A stretch of 9,172 bases of DNA from Candidatus Caccocola faecipullorum (lineage in GTDB: Bacteria; Synergistota; Synergistia; Synergistales; Synergistaceae): NCBI GenBank assembly GCA_018716365.1, contig DVKA01000035.1, forward strand, positions 1 through 9,172, written 5' to 3'. A program made the position numbers and the translations under genes. The notes below the pieces were generated by a model. That model saw only the letters and a program-made list of their open reading frames with translations, did not search any database and was not told where the DNA came from. Below, one piece after another: positions 1-5,777 of this stretch (the stretch's first letter is position 1; each line of letters begins with the position of its first letter).

Positions 1-685
1 GCTCGTGCGAGGCGGATACGTTGCTCGCCATGATGCTGCGCGCGACGCGGCGCACCGTCACTGCGAAGTCGAGCGGCGAGCGTTCGCGCCCCTGCGGTTC
101 GCGCACCATCGATATTTTCGCTGAGCACGGAGCGAGCAGGGTGACCGGAACGGGGCTGTTGGTCCGCATTTTCCAAAGGTCAGCTGCGAGTTCGAGCGGC
201 GAGCATATAGGCAGCACCCTCGAAAGCAGCTCCGAGAAGCGCGCCTGAATGAGCCTCAGCGCCGACGGGCAGTAGCAGGATATGAGCGGCAGCGACGAAG
301 GCGACGTGCGCGCTATCATCTGCGCCGTGGCGGCGGCAGACAGATCGAAGGCCTCTTCTATTTCGTCCATCAGGAGATTTACGTCCATCGACGCCAGAAC
401 CGCTTCGAGCGCCGACGGGTCGTTGTAGTGGCTGAACTGGGAAAAGAATACAGGGTCGGCGACGATCGCAGCCTTCGGATTTTCCTTGACCGCGTTCCAG
501 TCGTCCTCCTCTATGCCGAGCGCCTGCCGGTGGCACGAGCGCAGGCATTCGCCGCAGTCGATGCAGAGTTCTTCGAGAATGCTTATCTCCCCGTCGACTA
601 TGCGTATCGCCTCGGTCGGGCAGACGCGGATACAGTTGACGCACCCCTGGCAGGCCGCCCTTGAGATTTTAACGCTGTGGAGCAT
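1..685 (-). CDS. 4Fe-4S / [FeFe]-hydrogenase-like H-domain protein, C-terminus cut by window edge
   Basis: The frame is open from ATG at 685 to the left edge (228 codons seen, no stop). The start follows GGAGGG with good spacing. Residues 1-52 form a two-cluster ferredoxin: C12-x2-C15-x2-C18-x3-C22-P and C41-x2-C44-x2-C47-x3-C51. Residues ~70-228 resemble the [FeFe]-hydrogenase large-subunit C-terminal domain. SCYCP (136-140) matches the first H-cluster motif (TSCCP) and APCSAK (185-190) matches the second (MPCxxK). The cysteines before the Pro (C139) and in the second motif (C187) would be the cluster ligands; the third motif is off-window. Compared with catalytic enzymes, the proton-relay Cys is Tyr138, the Met of the second motif is Ala185, and the downstream Glu is Met193. 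This suggests an accessory, electron-transfer or sensory member rather than a standard hydrogenase. It is the last visible gene of the operon, 20 nt after the ATPase gene. Confidence 0.85.
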   Translation of the reverse strand, partial: MLHSVKISRAACQGCVNCIRVCPTEAIRIVDGEISILEELCIDCGECLRSCHRQALGIEEDDWNAVKENPKAAIVADPVFFSQFSHYNDPSALEAVLASMDVNLLMDEIEEAFDLSAAATAQMIARTSPSSLPLISCYCPSALRLIQARFSELLSRVLPICSPLELAADLWKMRTNSPVPVTLLAPCSAKISMVREPQGRERSPLDFAVTVRRVARSIMASNVSASHE

Positions 686-705
686 GACAGTCCCTCCTCG
701 CGCGT

Positions 706-1137
706 CTATTTTTTATTGAAATATACGGTGCAGGTCAGGGTCGTCCCCTTCCCGACCTCCGACTCTATGTTGAAAACGTCGCTGTTGCGTTTTATATTCG
801 GCAGCCCCATACCGGCTCCGAAACCCATCTCGCGCGCCTGATCGCTCGCCGTGGTGAAGCCTTCCGTCATAGCCTTGTCGATGTCGGCGATACCGGGGCC
901 TTCGTCCTCCGCGATGAGCACCACATGGTCTTCGAAAATTTCCGCCTTCAGCATACCTCCGCCCGCATGGATGACGAGATTTATCTCAGCCTCATAAGTG
1001 ATGATGGCCACCCTGCGGCAGATGCCGGAGTCTATGCCGAGCATTTTGAGGGTATTTTTTATATTGTTCGAGGCCGCGCCCGCAACCATAAAATCGTTGC
1101 CCTCAATTCTGTATTCCAGACAGACAGGGGCCCCCAT
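706..1137 (-). CDS. Anti-sigma-like ATP-binding protein (GHKL/HATPase_c, RsbW/SpoIIAB type)
   Basis: This is a 143-residue single-domain ATPase of the GHKL fold. The N-box is E49-x3-N53 within YEAEINLVIHA. The G1 box is DEGPGI (78-83) and the G2 box is GFGAGMGLPNI (105-115), followed by a C-terminal strand with GKGTTL. The length and box order match RsbW/SpoIIAB-type serine kinases and the related stand-alone ATPases found beside DRTGG-domain genes in hydrogenase loci. The start at 1137 lies 3 nt after the upstream stop, with AGGAGA just inside that gene, so translation is probably coupled. The gene ends in TAG at 706, 20 nt before the Fe-S gene. No anti-anti-sigma partner or sigma factor is visible. 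Its target is unknown; a regulatory role toward the hydrogenase is inferred only from gene order. Confidence 0.88.
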   Translation of the reverse strand: MGAPVCLEYRIEGNDFMVAGAASNNIKNTLKMLGIDSGICRRVAIITYEAEINLVIHAGGGMLKAEIFEDHVVLIAEDEGPGIADIDKAMTEGFTTASDQAREMGFGAGMGLPNIKRNSDVFNIESEVGKGTTLTCTVYFNKK

Positions 1138-1140
1138 GGC

Positions 1141-1503
1141 CTATATCTCCTGTATATCTTGGCTCGGCTTCATGCCCTTCGCGAAAAGTATTCCGCAGGC
1201 TTCGAACATGCTGTACCGCGTCAGAAGAATCGGTATGCCGTTTTCCCCCGCGAGCTGGATCGTCTCTTCGAGCGGCCTCTTGCCGCGCACGAAGACGATG
1301 GCGGGAATGTCCAGCATCTGCGCCGTGCGGACGATCTGGACGTTCGTCAGCCCCGTGAGCAGAAGCGACCCGGGCGTACAGAACGCCAGCACGTCGCTCA
1401 TCAGGTCGCAGGCGTAGGCGTTGTTGACAATAATGCTGTTAAGATCGTCCGACGTAGAGACGTTTTGGGCATCGAGCAGGGATGCCAGCTCTTGCAAAGT
1501 CAT
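1141..1503 (-). CDS. DRTGG domain-containing protein
   Basis: This 120-residue protein matches the stand-alone DRTGG domain family (named after a motif also found in phosphotransacetylase and CBS proteins). Family-typical stretches are SDVLAF (36-41), LLTGLTNVQIVRTAQMLDI in the middle, and IVFVRGKRP near residue 70. It is soluble, with no signal peptide or membrane segment. The ligand of the domain is not established; a nucleotide-binding or regulatory role is usually assumed. ATG at 1503 is preceded by AGGAGGC at good spacing. It is the first gene of the three-gene minus-strand operon, 3 nt before the ATPase gene, with a likely promoter at 1569-1597. The order DRTGG, ATPase, Fe-S protein is a known arrangement next to multisubunit [FeFe]-hydrogenases in fermentative anaerobes; the hydrogenase itself is outside this window. 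Confidence 0.85.
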   Translation of the reverse strand: MTLQELASLLDAQNVSTSDDLNSIIVNNAYACDLMSDVLAFCTPGSLLLTGLTNVQIVRTAQMLDIPAIVFVRGKRPLEETIQLAGENGIPILLTRYSMFEACGILFAKGMKPSQDIQEI

Positions 1504-1568
1504 CTTGTTTTCTGCCTCCTGAAAGCTTGTCGTATATGCTGACCCCAGAGTTCAAACTCATTGTGTAA

Positions 1569-1597
1569 AGAATAACAAAGAGAGATGAGAAAAACAA
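1569..1597 (-). promoter_or_regulatory. Predicted sigma-70-type promoter of the DRTGG/ATPase/Fe-S operon
   Basis: Read on the minus strand, TTGTTT (1592-1597) and TATTCT (1569-1574) are separated by exactly 17 bp. They lie about 65 bp upstream of the ATG at 1503. Both hexamers match the consensus at 4-5 positions. The segment is AT-rich against a GC-rich background. Confidence 0.5.
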
Positions 1598-1608
1598 GAG
1601 CGCGGAAT

Positions 1609-1637
1609 ATGACTATAAGCGCATCGCGGTGTAATAT
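1609..1637 (+). promoter_or_regulatory. Predicted promoter of the symporter gene
   Basis: ATGACT (1609-1614) and TAATAT (1632-1637) are separated by 17 bp. The predicted transcript would begin near 1643-1645. That is downstream of the in-frame GTG at 1641 and upstream of ATG 1668, which supports the later start. The promoter faces away from the DRTGG operon promoter, so this 137-164 bp gap is a divergent control region. Confidence 0.4.
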
Positions 1638-1667
1638 ATTGTGGAATCGTTCGCGGGAGTGGTTTTC

Positions 1668-3110
1668 ATGACTTTGTTCTACCTCTCGGCCTGCGCGCTC
1701 CTCGCGCTCTTCTTCGCGGCGGGGCTCGTCCTCGGAAGCAGAGGGCCGAAAAAAGATTACAGCCTCGGCGGAAGGAAGGCCGGAGCGGCGGGCGTCACGG
1801 GCATACTGCTCGGCTCGCTCGTCGGCGGCGCTTCGACCGTCGGCACGGTACAGATGGCGTACAGCTACGGCATGACGGCGTGGTGGTTCGCGCTCGGCGG
1901 AGGCATAGGCTGCCTGCTCCTCGGCCTGCGCTTCGCCGTGCCGCTGCGCAGGTCGCGCATCACGACGATAGCGGACTACCTCGGCAGGAGCTATGGCGGC
2001 GGGCGCTGCGGGCGCGGCATAGCCTTTACGGCGACGGCCGCCTCCTCGCTCGGCACGTTCATCTCGATATGCGCGCAGTTCCTGTCATGCATCGCGCTGC
2101 TGCGCGGCGTCCTCCCGCTCTCCGCGCCTGCCGCCGCCGTCGTCGCGGCGCTTTCGATATGGGGCTTCGTCGCCTTCGGCGGTATGAAAAGCTTCGCAAA
2201 ACTCGGCGAAGCCAAGATTGCGCTGCTCTTCGTCGCGCTCGTCGCCTGCGCCTGCGCGGCGCTCGGCTGGGGCGGATTCTCCGCGATGAGGCAGAACCTC
2301 GCCTTCCAGCCCTGGTTCAACCCCTTCGGGCGCGGCTTCGTCCCCGAGCTCGGCTACCTCGCCTCGATGATAGTAGGCGTCTTCACGACCCAAATCTACA
2401 TACAGTCCTTCGCTGCGGCGAAGAACCTCCACGCGGCGCGGCGCGGCGCATTCGCCTCGGCGCTGCTCATGCCGCCGATGGGGCTGCTCGGGACCGCCGT
2501 CGGCCTCTCCGTCCGCGCTCGCGGCATAGAAATCCAGCCGGACCGCGTGCTCTCGTGGTTCATCATGGACTCCTTCCCGCCGCTCATAGGCGGCCTGCTC
2601 TGGGGCGGCGTCGTCATCACCGTCGTCGGCTGCGCCGCGGGCCTCATGCTCGGCATAGCCACCAATATTGCGAAAAACATGATACCGCGCGAGCGCCTCG
2701 CCCGCTACGCGGCGCGCCCAGAAAACAAAGGCCCCGCCGCGGCGCTCGCCAAGGCCGCCGCGTCCATATCGGAAACCGCGCTCGTCGCGCTCATGACCGC
2801 CGTCGCGGCAGTCATAGGGACGGCGACGACCGGCTCGATGATACTTGAATGGAGCTTCCTCAGCATGGGGCTGCGCGGCGCGGGGAGCTTCATCCCCTTC
2901 GTCCTCTCCGTCCTGCGCCCGCGCCTGCTGCCGCCCGTCTGGGCGCTCGCCTCATGCTGCGGCGGCCTCGCCGCGATGCTCGCCTGGGCCTTCACGCGTA
3001 TGCCCGGCGATCCGCTCTTCGCTGGCCTTGCCGTCTCCGCGGCCTTCGCCGGCTTCGGCGCGCTCTTCGGCAAAAAATACCTCTCACACCTCCACGGACG
3101 CGGCGAGTAA
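1668..3110 (+). CDS. Sodium:solute symporter family (SSS) transporter
   Basis: This is a 480-residue polytopic inner-membrane protein with about 13 hydrophobic segments, as usual for SSS (LeuT-fold) carriers. After TM1 comes DYSLGGR (30-36), the family's hallmark, then a Gly/Ala/Ser-rich helix with GASTVGT (54-60), the region that contributes to Na+ and substrate binding. It would couple Na+ entry to uptake of a small solute. The substrate (amino acid, carboxylate, sugar or vitamin) cannot be told from the sequence. Start choice: an in-frame GTG at 1641 has no Shine-Dalgarno and lies upstream of the predicted transcript start. ATG 1668 has GGGAG 9 nt upstream and begins directly at TM1. Very strong GC3 bias creates long spurious antisense and frame-shifted ORFs across this gene. 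It appears monocistronic, and no clear T-tract terminator follows it. Confidence 0.88.
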   Translation: MTLFYLSACALLALFFAAGLVLGSRGPKKDYSLGGRKAGAAGVTGILLGSLVGGASTVGTVQMAYSYGMTAWWFALGGGIGCLLLGLRFAVPLRRSRITTIADYLGRSYGGGRCGRGIAFTATAASSLGTFISICAQFLSCIALLRGVLPLSAPAAAVVAALSIWGFVAFGGMKSFAKLGEAKIALLFVALVACACAALGWGGFSAMRQNLAFQPWFNPFGRGFVPELGYLASMIVGVFTTQIYIQSFAAAKNLHAARRGAFASALLMPPMGLLGTAVGLSVRARGIEIQPDRVLSWFIMDSFPPLIGGLLWGGVVITVVGCAAGLMLGIATNIAKNMIPRERLARYAARPENKGPAAALAKAAASISETALVALMTAVAAVIGTATTGSMILEWSFLSMGLRGAGSFIPFVLSVLRPRLLPPVWALASCCGGLAAMLAWAFTRMPGDPLFAGLAVSAAFAGFGALFGKKYLSHLHGRGE

Positions 3111-3165
3111 ATTTCACGCGCGCCGCAAATTTCGTGCGCGGAGACAAAACTGTTACACGGCGATA

Positions 3166-3194
3166 TTTACAAACGCGCCGCGCAGTTTTAGACT
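3166..3194 (+). promoter_or_regulatory. Predicted promoter of the GLUG surface-protein gene
   Basis: TTTACA (3166-3171, 5 of 6 to TTGACA) and TAGACT (3189-3194) have a 17-bp spacer. Transcription would start near 3201. That gives a ~45-nt leader that begins almost at the perfect hairpin 3205-3222. Confidence 0.42.
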
Positions 3195-3204
3195 TAGGCA
3201 GGCT

Positions 3205-3222
3205 TTGGGGTTAAATCCCCAA
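3205..3222 (+). promoter_or_regulatory. Perfect hairpin in the 5' leader of the GLUG gene
   Basis: TTGGGG (3205-3210) and CCCCAA (3217-3222) are perfect inverted complements around a TTAAAT loop. The AGGAGG ribosome site follows at 3238-3243. There is no T-tract, so it is not a typical intrinsic terminator. It could stabilise the mRNA 5' end or control initiation. No riboswitch family was recognised. Confidence 0.45.
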
Positions 3223-3245
3223 GAGCGCAAATCTAACAGGAGGTT

Positions 3246-3971
3246 ATGTCTGCAATGCGCATGGAAAGTGGATTTCTGAAACAATTAAGAGGAACTATGG
3301 TTACGCCCCCCCGCAAAAGTGTTTTAGTTCACTTACTGATTTTAATTTTCTTCACAGCGGCCTTCGCCGCCAACCTCTCTTCCCCGGCCTTCGCTGAAGG
3401 CGGCAATCTCGTCAAAGACACGGACGGATATTATCTCATCGACGACGAGTATGACCTTGAAAAATTCCGCGAGGGCGTGAACGGCGACGCAGTCGACGTT
3501 CACGGAAACCAAATTGAAAACAACGCAAACGCTCGGCTCACGGGCGATATTGACCTTTCGTCATACAATTGGACGCCGATAGGCAACGGCACAACGCAGT
3601 ACACGGGCACATTCGACGGCTGCGGATACTCGATAACCGGCCTCACAATCGACAGCACAGAACAATACGTCGGCCTCTTCGGATACATCGGAGCGGACGG
3701 CACGGTGAAAAATCTGACGGTGTCCGCGTCCGAGGACGGCATAAAAGCTAATTACAGTCCAAACTTCGGTTATGCCGGTGCAGTCGCGGGACAAAGCGAC
3801 GGCACGATAACAAACTGCACGTTCGCCTCAGGCAGCGTGACGGGTTCAGGCAACTACGCCTGTGTCGGCGGCATTGTGGGAAACTTCAGCAATGGTACAA
3901 TCTCGAACTGTACAAACAATGGCAAGGTTGTCGGCAATAATGATAACGGCAGAAGCGGCGGCATCTGCTGA
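3246..3971 (+). CDS. GLUG-repeat secreted surface protein, N-terminal part (ends at premature TGA)
   Basis: This is the 241-residue 5' half of one gene that continues in the same frame to 4817. The hydrophobic stretch VLVHLLILIFFTAAFA preceded by R/K, with a later A-x-A before EGG, is a Sec signal peptide, so the product is exported. Then comes a GLUG-family start: LTGDIDLSSYNWTPIGN, TGTFDGCGYSITGL and VGLFGYI, followed by 25-33-residue repeats of the form GGIxG...ISNC...G.V.G that should build a parallel beta-helix. AGGAGG at 3238-3243 is very close to ATG 3246. ATG 3255, or ATG 3297 with its own AGAGGA, are possible alternative starts, and 3297 gives the most typical signal-peptide length. 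Translation stops at TGA 3969-3971 in the middle of a repeat, exactly where other repeats have Gly. A product ending here would lack the anchoring tail. Confidence 0.75.
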   Translation: MSAMRMESGFLKQLRGTMVTPPRKSVLVHLLILIFFTAAFAANLSSPAFAEGGNLVKDTDGYYLIDDEYDLEKFREGVNGDAVDVHGNQIENNANARLTGDIDLSSYNWTPIGNGTTQYTGTFDGCGYSITGLTIDSTEQYVGLFGYIGADGTVKNLTVSASEDGIKANYSPNFGYAGAVAGQSDGTITNCTFASGSVTGSGNYACVGGIVGNFSNGTISNCTNNGKVVGNNDNGRSGGIC

Positions 3972-4270
3972 GTCAACAATAACTCAGGAAATTGTATAAT
4001 TTCAAACTGCACAAATAACGGAGAAATCTCAGGTGCATATGCCGGTGGCATAGTTGGTATGAACTACGTTGCCGTGTCAAATTGCATAAATACAGGCAGT
4101 ATAAATGGAGAAATGGACGCCGGCGGCATCGCGGGGGATAATTACGCAAGCATATCAAACTGCGTGAGCACTGGCAACGTAACCGATGGAGCAACTTATA
4201 CGGGAGGCATCGCAGGAGACGGCTTACACGGCTCTCTGTCAGACTGCGGATGGCTGAACTATGACGGCAC
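3600..4270 (+). repeat. Tandem degenerate GLUG-type coding repeats
   Basis: About seven protein repeats are present. The Asn/Asp-Cys landmark codons begin at 3813, 3906, 4005, 4080, 4158 and 4242, giving periods of 31, 33, 25, 26 and 28 residues. Each unit has the shape GGI-x-G, a short loop, I-S-N-C, then G-x-V-x-G. The regular Cys would stack along one face of a beta-helix. The nucleotide sequence is diverged apart from short runs such as AACTGYACAAAYAAYGG (3906 and 4005). The array is noticeably more AT-rich than the flanking genes. Confidence 0.75.
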
Positions 4271-4817
4271 TTTAACTAACCCAACAGGCAACGGCGGTAA
4301 TACTGAAAACGTAGGGGCGTTCACAGAGGACCAGCTGGGCCTCGTCGTCACGTCGCTCACTCTGTCGCCCAACCCCGTCACGGTAAACGGCACTGCGGCG
4401 GTAGATTTCATCCTTGCGCCTGCAAATCCTGCCCCTGACGGTGCGTTCGGCTATTTCGGCGCCGTGCGCTCAGGCGAAGTGAAATACACGCTCGCCGACG
4501 ACGGTATCGCCTCGGCCTCGTACTCCAACGGCAAAATCACGCTGACCGGCAAAGCCGTAGGCGAGACGACGATGACGGTAGAAGTTACGCTCCATACGAC
4601 TGACTTCTCCACGCTCAAAGACGGGACTCCGGGCTATGTCGATGAGGGCAGCGCCATGACCTTCGCCGTCCCCGTAAACGTCACGGCGGCGGCAAGCAGC
4701 GGCTCCGGCTCGTCCGGCTCCGCCGGTGGCGGTGGCGGCGGCGGATGCAACGCGGGAGCGGGCGCGCTCGCTCTTCTCGCGCTGCTGCCGCTCTTTACGC
4801 TGAAGCGCGACAAATAA
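3972..4817 (+). pseudogene. C-terminal part of the interrupted GLUG protein: repeats, Ig-like domain, Synerg-CTERM tail
   Basis: This segment is in the same frame as 3246-3971, directly after the TGA, and is open to TAA at 4815-4817. Repeats continue without any gap, so one base substitution explains the break. A bacterial Ig-like (BIG2-type) domain follows, from about VTSLTLSPNPVTVNG to AMTFAVPVNVTAA. A Gly/Ser linker then leads to GGGGGGGCNAGAGALALLALLPLF and KRDK. That is the tripartite Synerg-CTERM sorting signal (Gly-rich plus Cys-Asn-Ala-Gly, hydrophobic helix, basic end), which directs processing and surface attachment in Synergistota. The first in-frame ATG (4059) has no convincing ribosome site and no signal peptide, so separate expression of a functional protein is unlikely. 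The full product would be 523 residues. Either the gene is a recent pseudogene, or the TGA is read through, or it is a sequencing error. Confidence 0.72.
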
Positions 4818-4983
4818 AAAGTCCGTAAACGAAGCGGCTTCGCTTCGCAGACGGCGGCGCGCGGCGGACGGTTTTCCATCCCCGCCGCGCGCGGATAAAA
4901 TTCCCCGCGGACGGCAGTCCGCAGTCGCGCCCTTCGCGGCGCGTGAGTTGAAACGCTTATGTGCATGGGGATGCACCGGGCAG

Positions 4984-5015
4984 GCCGGGACGGATTTACC
5001 GTTCCGGCTTCTTTT
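4984..5015 (+). terminator. Rho-independent terminator
   Basis: GCCGGGACGG (4984-4993) pairs with CCGTTCCGGC (4999-5008) with one G-U wobble, around an ATTTA loop, followed by TTCTTTT. It is the first strong terminator downstream of the surface-protein gene, about 170 nt after the stop. Confidence 0.8.
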
Positions 5016-5098
5016 GTACGATGTGGACTGCGCCGCCTCGCCGCCCGCTTCCGCGGACGTAAACTGCGGCGCGCAAGGCCGCGGCAGGCGTCAGGTAT

Positions 5099-5142
5099 AA
5101 AAAATCCCGCGGGCGGATTTTCACGCGCCTCGCGGGATTTTT
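5099..5142. terminator. Bidirectional rho-independent terminator
   Basis: AAAAATCCCGCG (5100-5111) and CGCGGGATTTTT (5131-5142) form a perfect 12-bp stem. It is extended inward by GGCG (5112-5115) and CGCC (5126-5129). T-runs occur on both strands. It lies 29 bp beyond the stop of the minus-strand kinase gene, so it can end transcription from both convergent units. Confidence 0.85.
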
Positions 5143-5170
5143 CGTTTTTATTCCTGAATTGCGGGAACTG

Positions 5171-5668
5171 CTATCTCTTGTATCCGATGATGTCGCGCAG
5201 CAGGACGACGCGCCCTTCGGCGGCCTTTTCGTCCTCGACGCCTTTGGTCGTGAATCCGTCGATGACGCCGATTACTCCGCGGCCCTGCGCGCTTTCGGCG
5301 ACGAGGACCTGAAGCGGGTTCGCGGTCGCGGCGAATATGCGGCAGACTTCATGCACGTCCTTCACCCTGTTGAGAACGTTGATCGGGTAGCATTTGCGCA
5401 TGACGATGATAAAGGTGTGTCCCGCGTTCATTTTCTGCGCGTTTTCTATCGCGCTCTTCTCCATCTCCGCGTTGTTCCCGTCGTGGCGGATGAGGCAGTC
5501 GCCGGACGCCTCGCAGAAGGCTATTCCGAATTCTATGCCGGGGGCGGACGTCACCATCGCCTCATAGAGGTCCTCGACCGTTTTGATGAAGTGGCTCTGT
5601 CCTACGATTACGTTCGCGTCCTCCGGTATGTCTATCTGTACCGCGCTTATGTTGAGATTTTCAGCCAT
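5171..5668 (-). CDS. Adenosine-specific kinase (DUF355 / Adenosine_kin family)
   Basis: This is a 165-residue soluble protein of the small adenosine-specific kinase family, which binds adenosine and is assigned ATP-dependent phosphorylation of adenosine to AMP (purine salvage). It is unrelated in fold to ribokinase-type adenosine kinases. Family-typical stretches run through the whole chain: [16 protein letters not shown] (22-37), [10 protein letters not shown] (47-56), YPINVLN (94-100), [10 protein letters not shown] (109-118) and [11 protein letters not shown] (128-138). ATG 5668 is chosen because GGAGGT (5675-5680) sits 6 nt upstream and MAENLN begins the conserved region. A 16-codon upstream extension to 5716 would start inside the predicted -10 element. 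The gene probably has its own promoter and ends at the bidirectional terminator. Confidence 0.9.
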   Translation of the reverse strand: MAENLNISAVQIDIPEDANVIVGQSHFIKTVEDLYEAMVTSAPGIEFGIAFCEASGDCLIRHDGNNAEMEKSAIENAQKMNAGHTFIIVMRKCYPINVLNRVKDVHEVCRIFAATANPLQVLVAESAQGRGVIGVIDGFTTKGVEDEKAAEGRVVLLRDIIGYKR

Positions 5669-5703
5669 AACAGCACCTCCGTCTTGTTTTTGTAACCGCA
5701 CAT

Positions 5704-5709
5704 AGTATA
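5704..5709 (-). promoter_or_regulatory. Predicted -10 element of the adenosine-specific kinase gene
   Basis: On the minus strand TATACT matches TATAAT at 5 of 6 positions, 35 bp upstream of ATG 5668. The place of a -35 box is taken by the end of the upstream terminator (CGCCTT), so no consensus -35 is present. The promoter may be weak or may need an activator. Confidence 0.4.
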
Positions 5710-5722
5710 GCATCACGGCACG

Positions 5723-5748
5723 AAAAAAGGCGGCCCATGTGAGCCGCC
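5723..5748 (-). terminator. Rho-independent terminator of the OmpH/Skp gene
   Basis: On the minus strand GGCGGC (5743-5748), an 8-nt loop, and GCCGCC (5729-5734) are followed by TTTTTT (5723-5728). It starts about 30 nt after the OmpH stop codon and separates that gene from the kinase gene. Confidence 0.8.
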
Positions 5749-5777
5749 GTGCGTGACGCCTGTTTCAGACCGCGGGG

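Larger units (their letters stand above)
4818..5170. other. Hairpin-rich non-coding region between convergent genes
   Basis: There is no plausible gene in these 353 bases. Perfect inverted repeats occur in series: 4830-4835/4842-4847 (6 bp), 4857-4867/4882-4892 (11 bp, 14-nt loop), 4907-4912/4917-4922 (6 bp, 4-nt loop), 4926-4931/4938-4943 (6 bp), then the terminator at 4984-5015, 5030-5036/5066-5072 (7 bp) and the terminator at 5099-5142. One terminator between convergent genes is normal. Four extra hairpins upstream of it could be mRNA 3'-end structure, a REP-like repeat or a small RNA. Confidence 0.6.

Noticed and set aside
925..1542. Plus-strand frame of 205 codons across the ATPase and DRTGG genes
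   Set aside because: It is antisense to two recognised protein families with ribosome sites and correct spacing.
1641..1667. GTG 1641 as start of the symporter
   Set aside because: It has no Shine-Dalgarno and lies before the predicted transcript start; ATG 1668 has GGGAG and leads straight into TM1.
1880..2848. 322-codon open frame overlapping the symporter in another frame
   Set aside because: The product is mostly Arg/Ala/His, as expected of a shifted GC-rich frame; the SSS protein in the true frame explains the region.
3111..3245. Riboswitch upstream of the surface-protein gene
   Set aside because: No conserved core of a known class was seen; only a promoter-like pair and one simple hairpin can be supported.
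3969..3971. TGA as a selenocysteine codon
   Set aside because: It sits in a structural repeat where Gly is expected, in an exported non-redox protein, and no bacterial SECIS-like stem with the usual spacing follows; the small hairpin includes the TGA itself.
4059..4817. Independent gene starting at ATG 4059
   Set aside because: There is no ribosome site or signal peptide, it starts in mid-repeat, and it is in the same frame as the upstream half.
5159..5695. Plus-strand frame opposite the adenosine-specific kinase
   Set aside because: The minus strand encodes a full conserved family protein; the plus-strand frame has no recognisable features.
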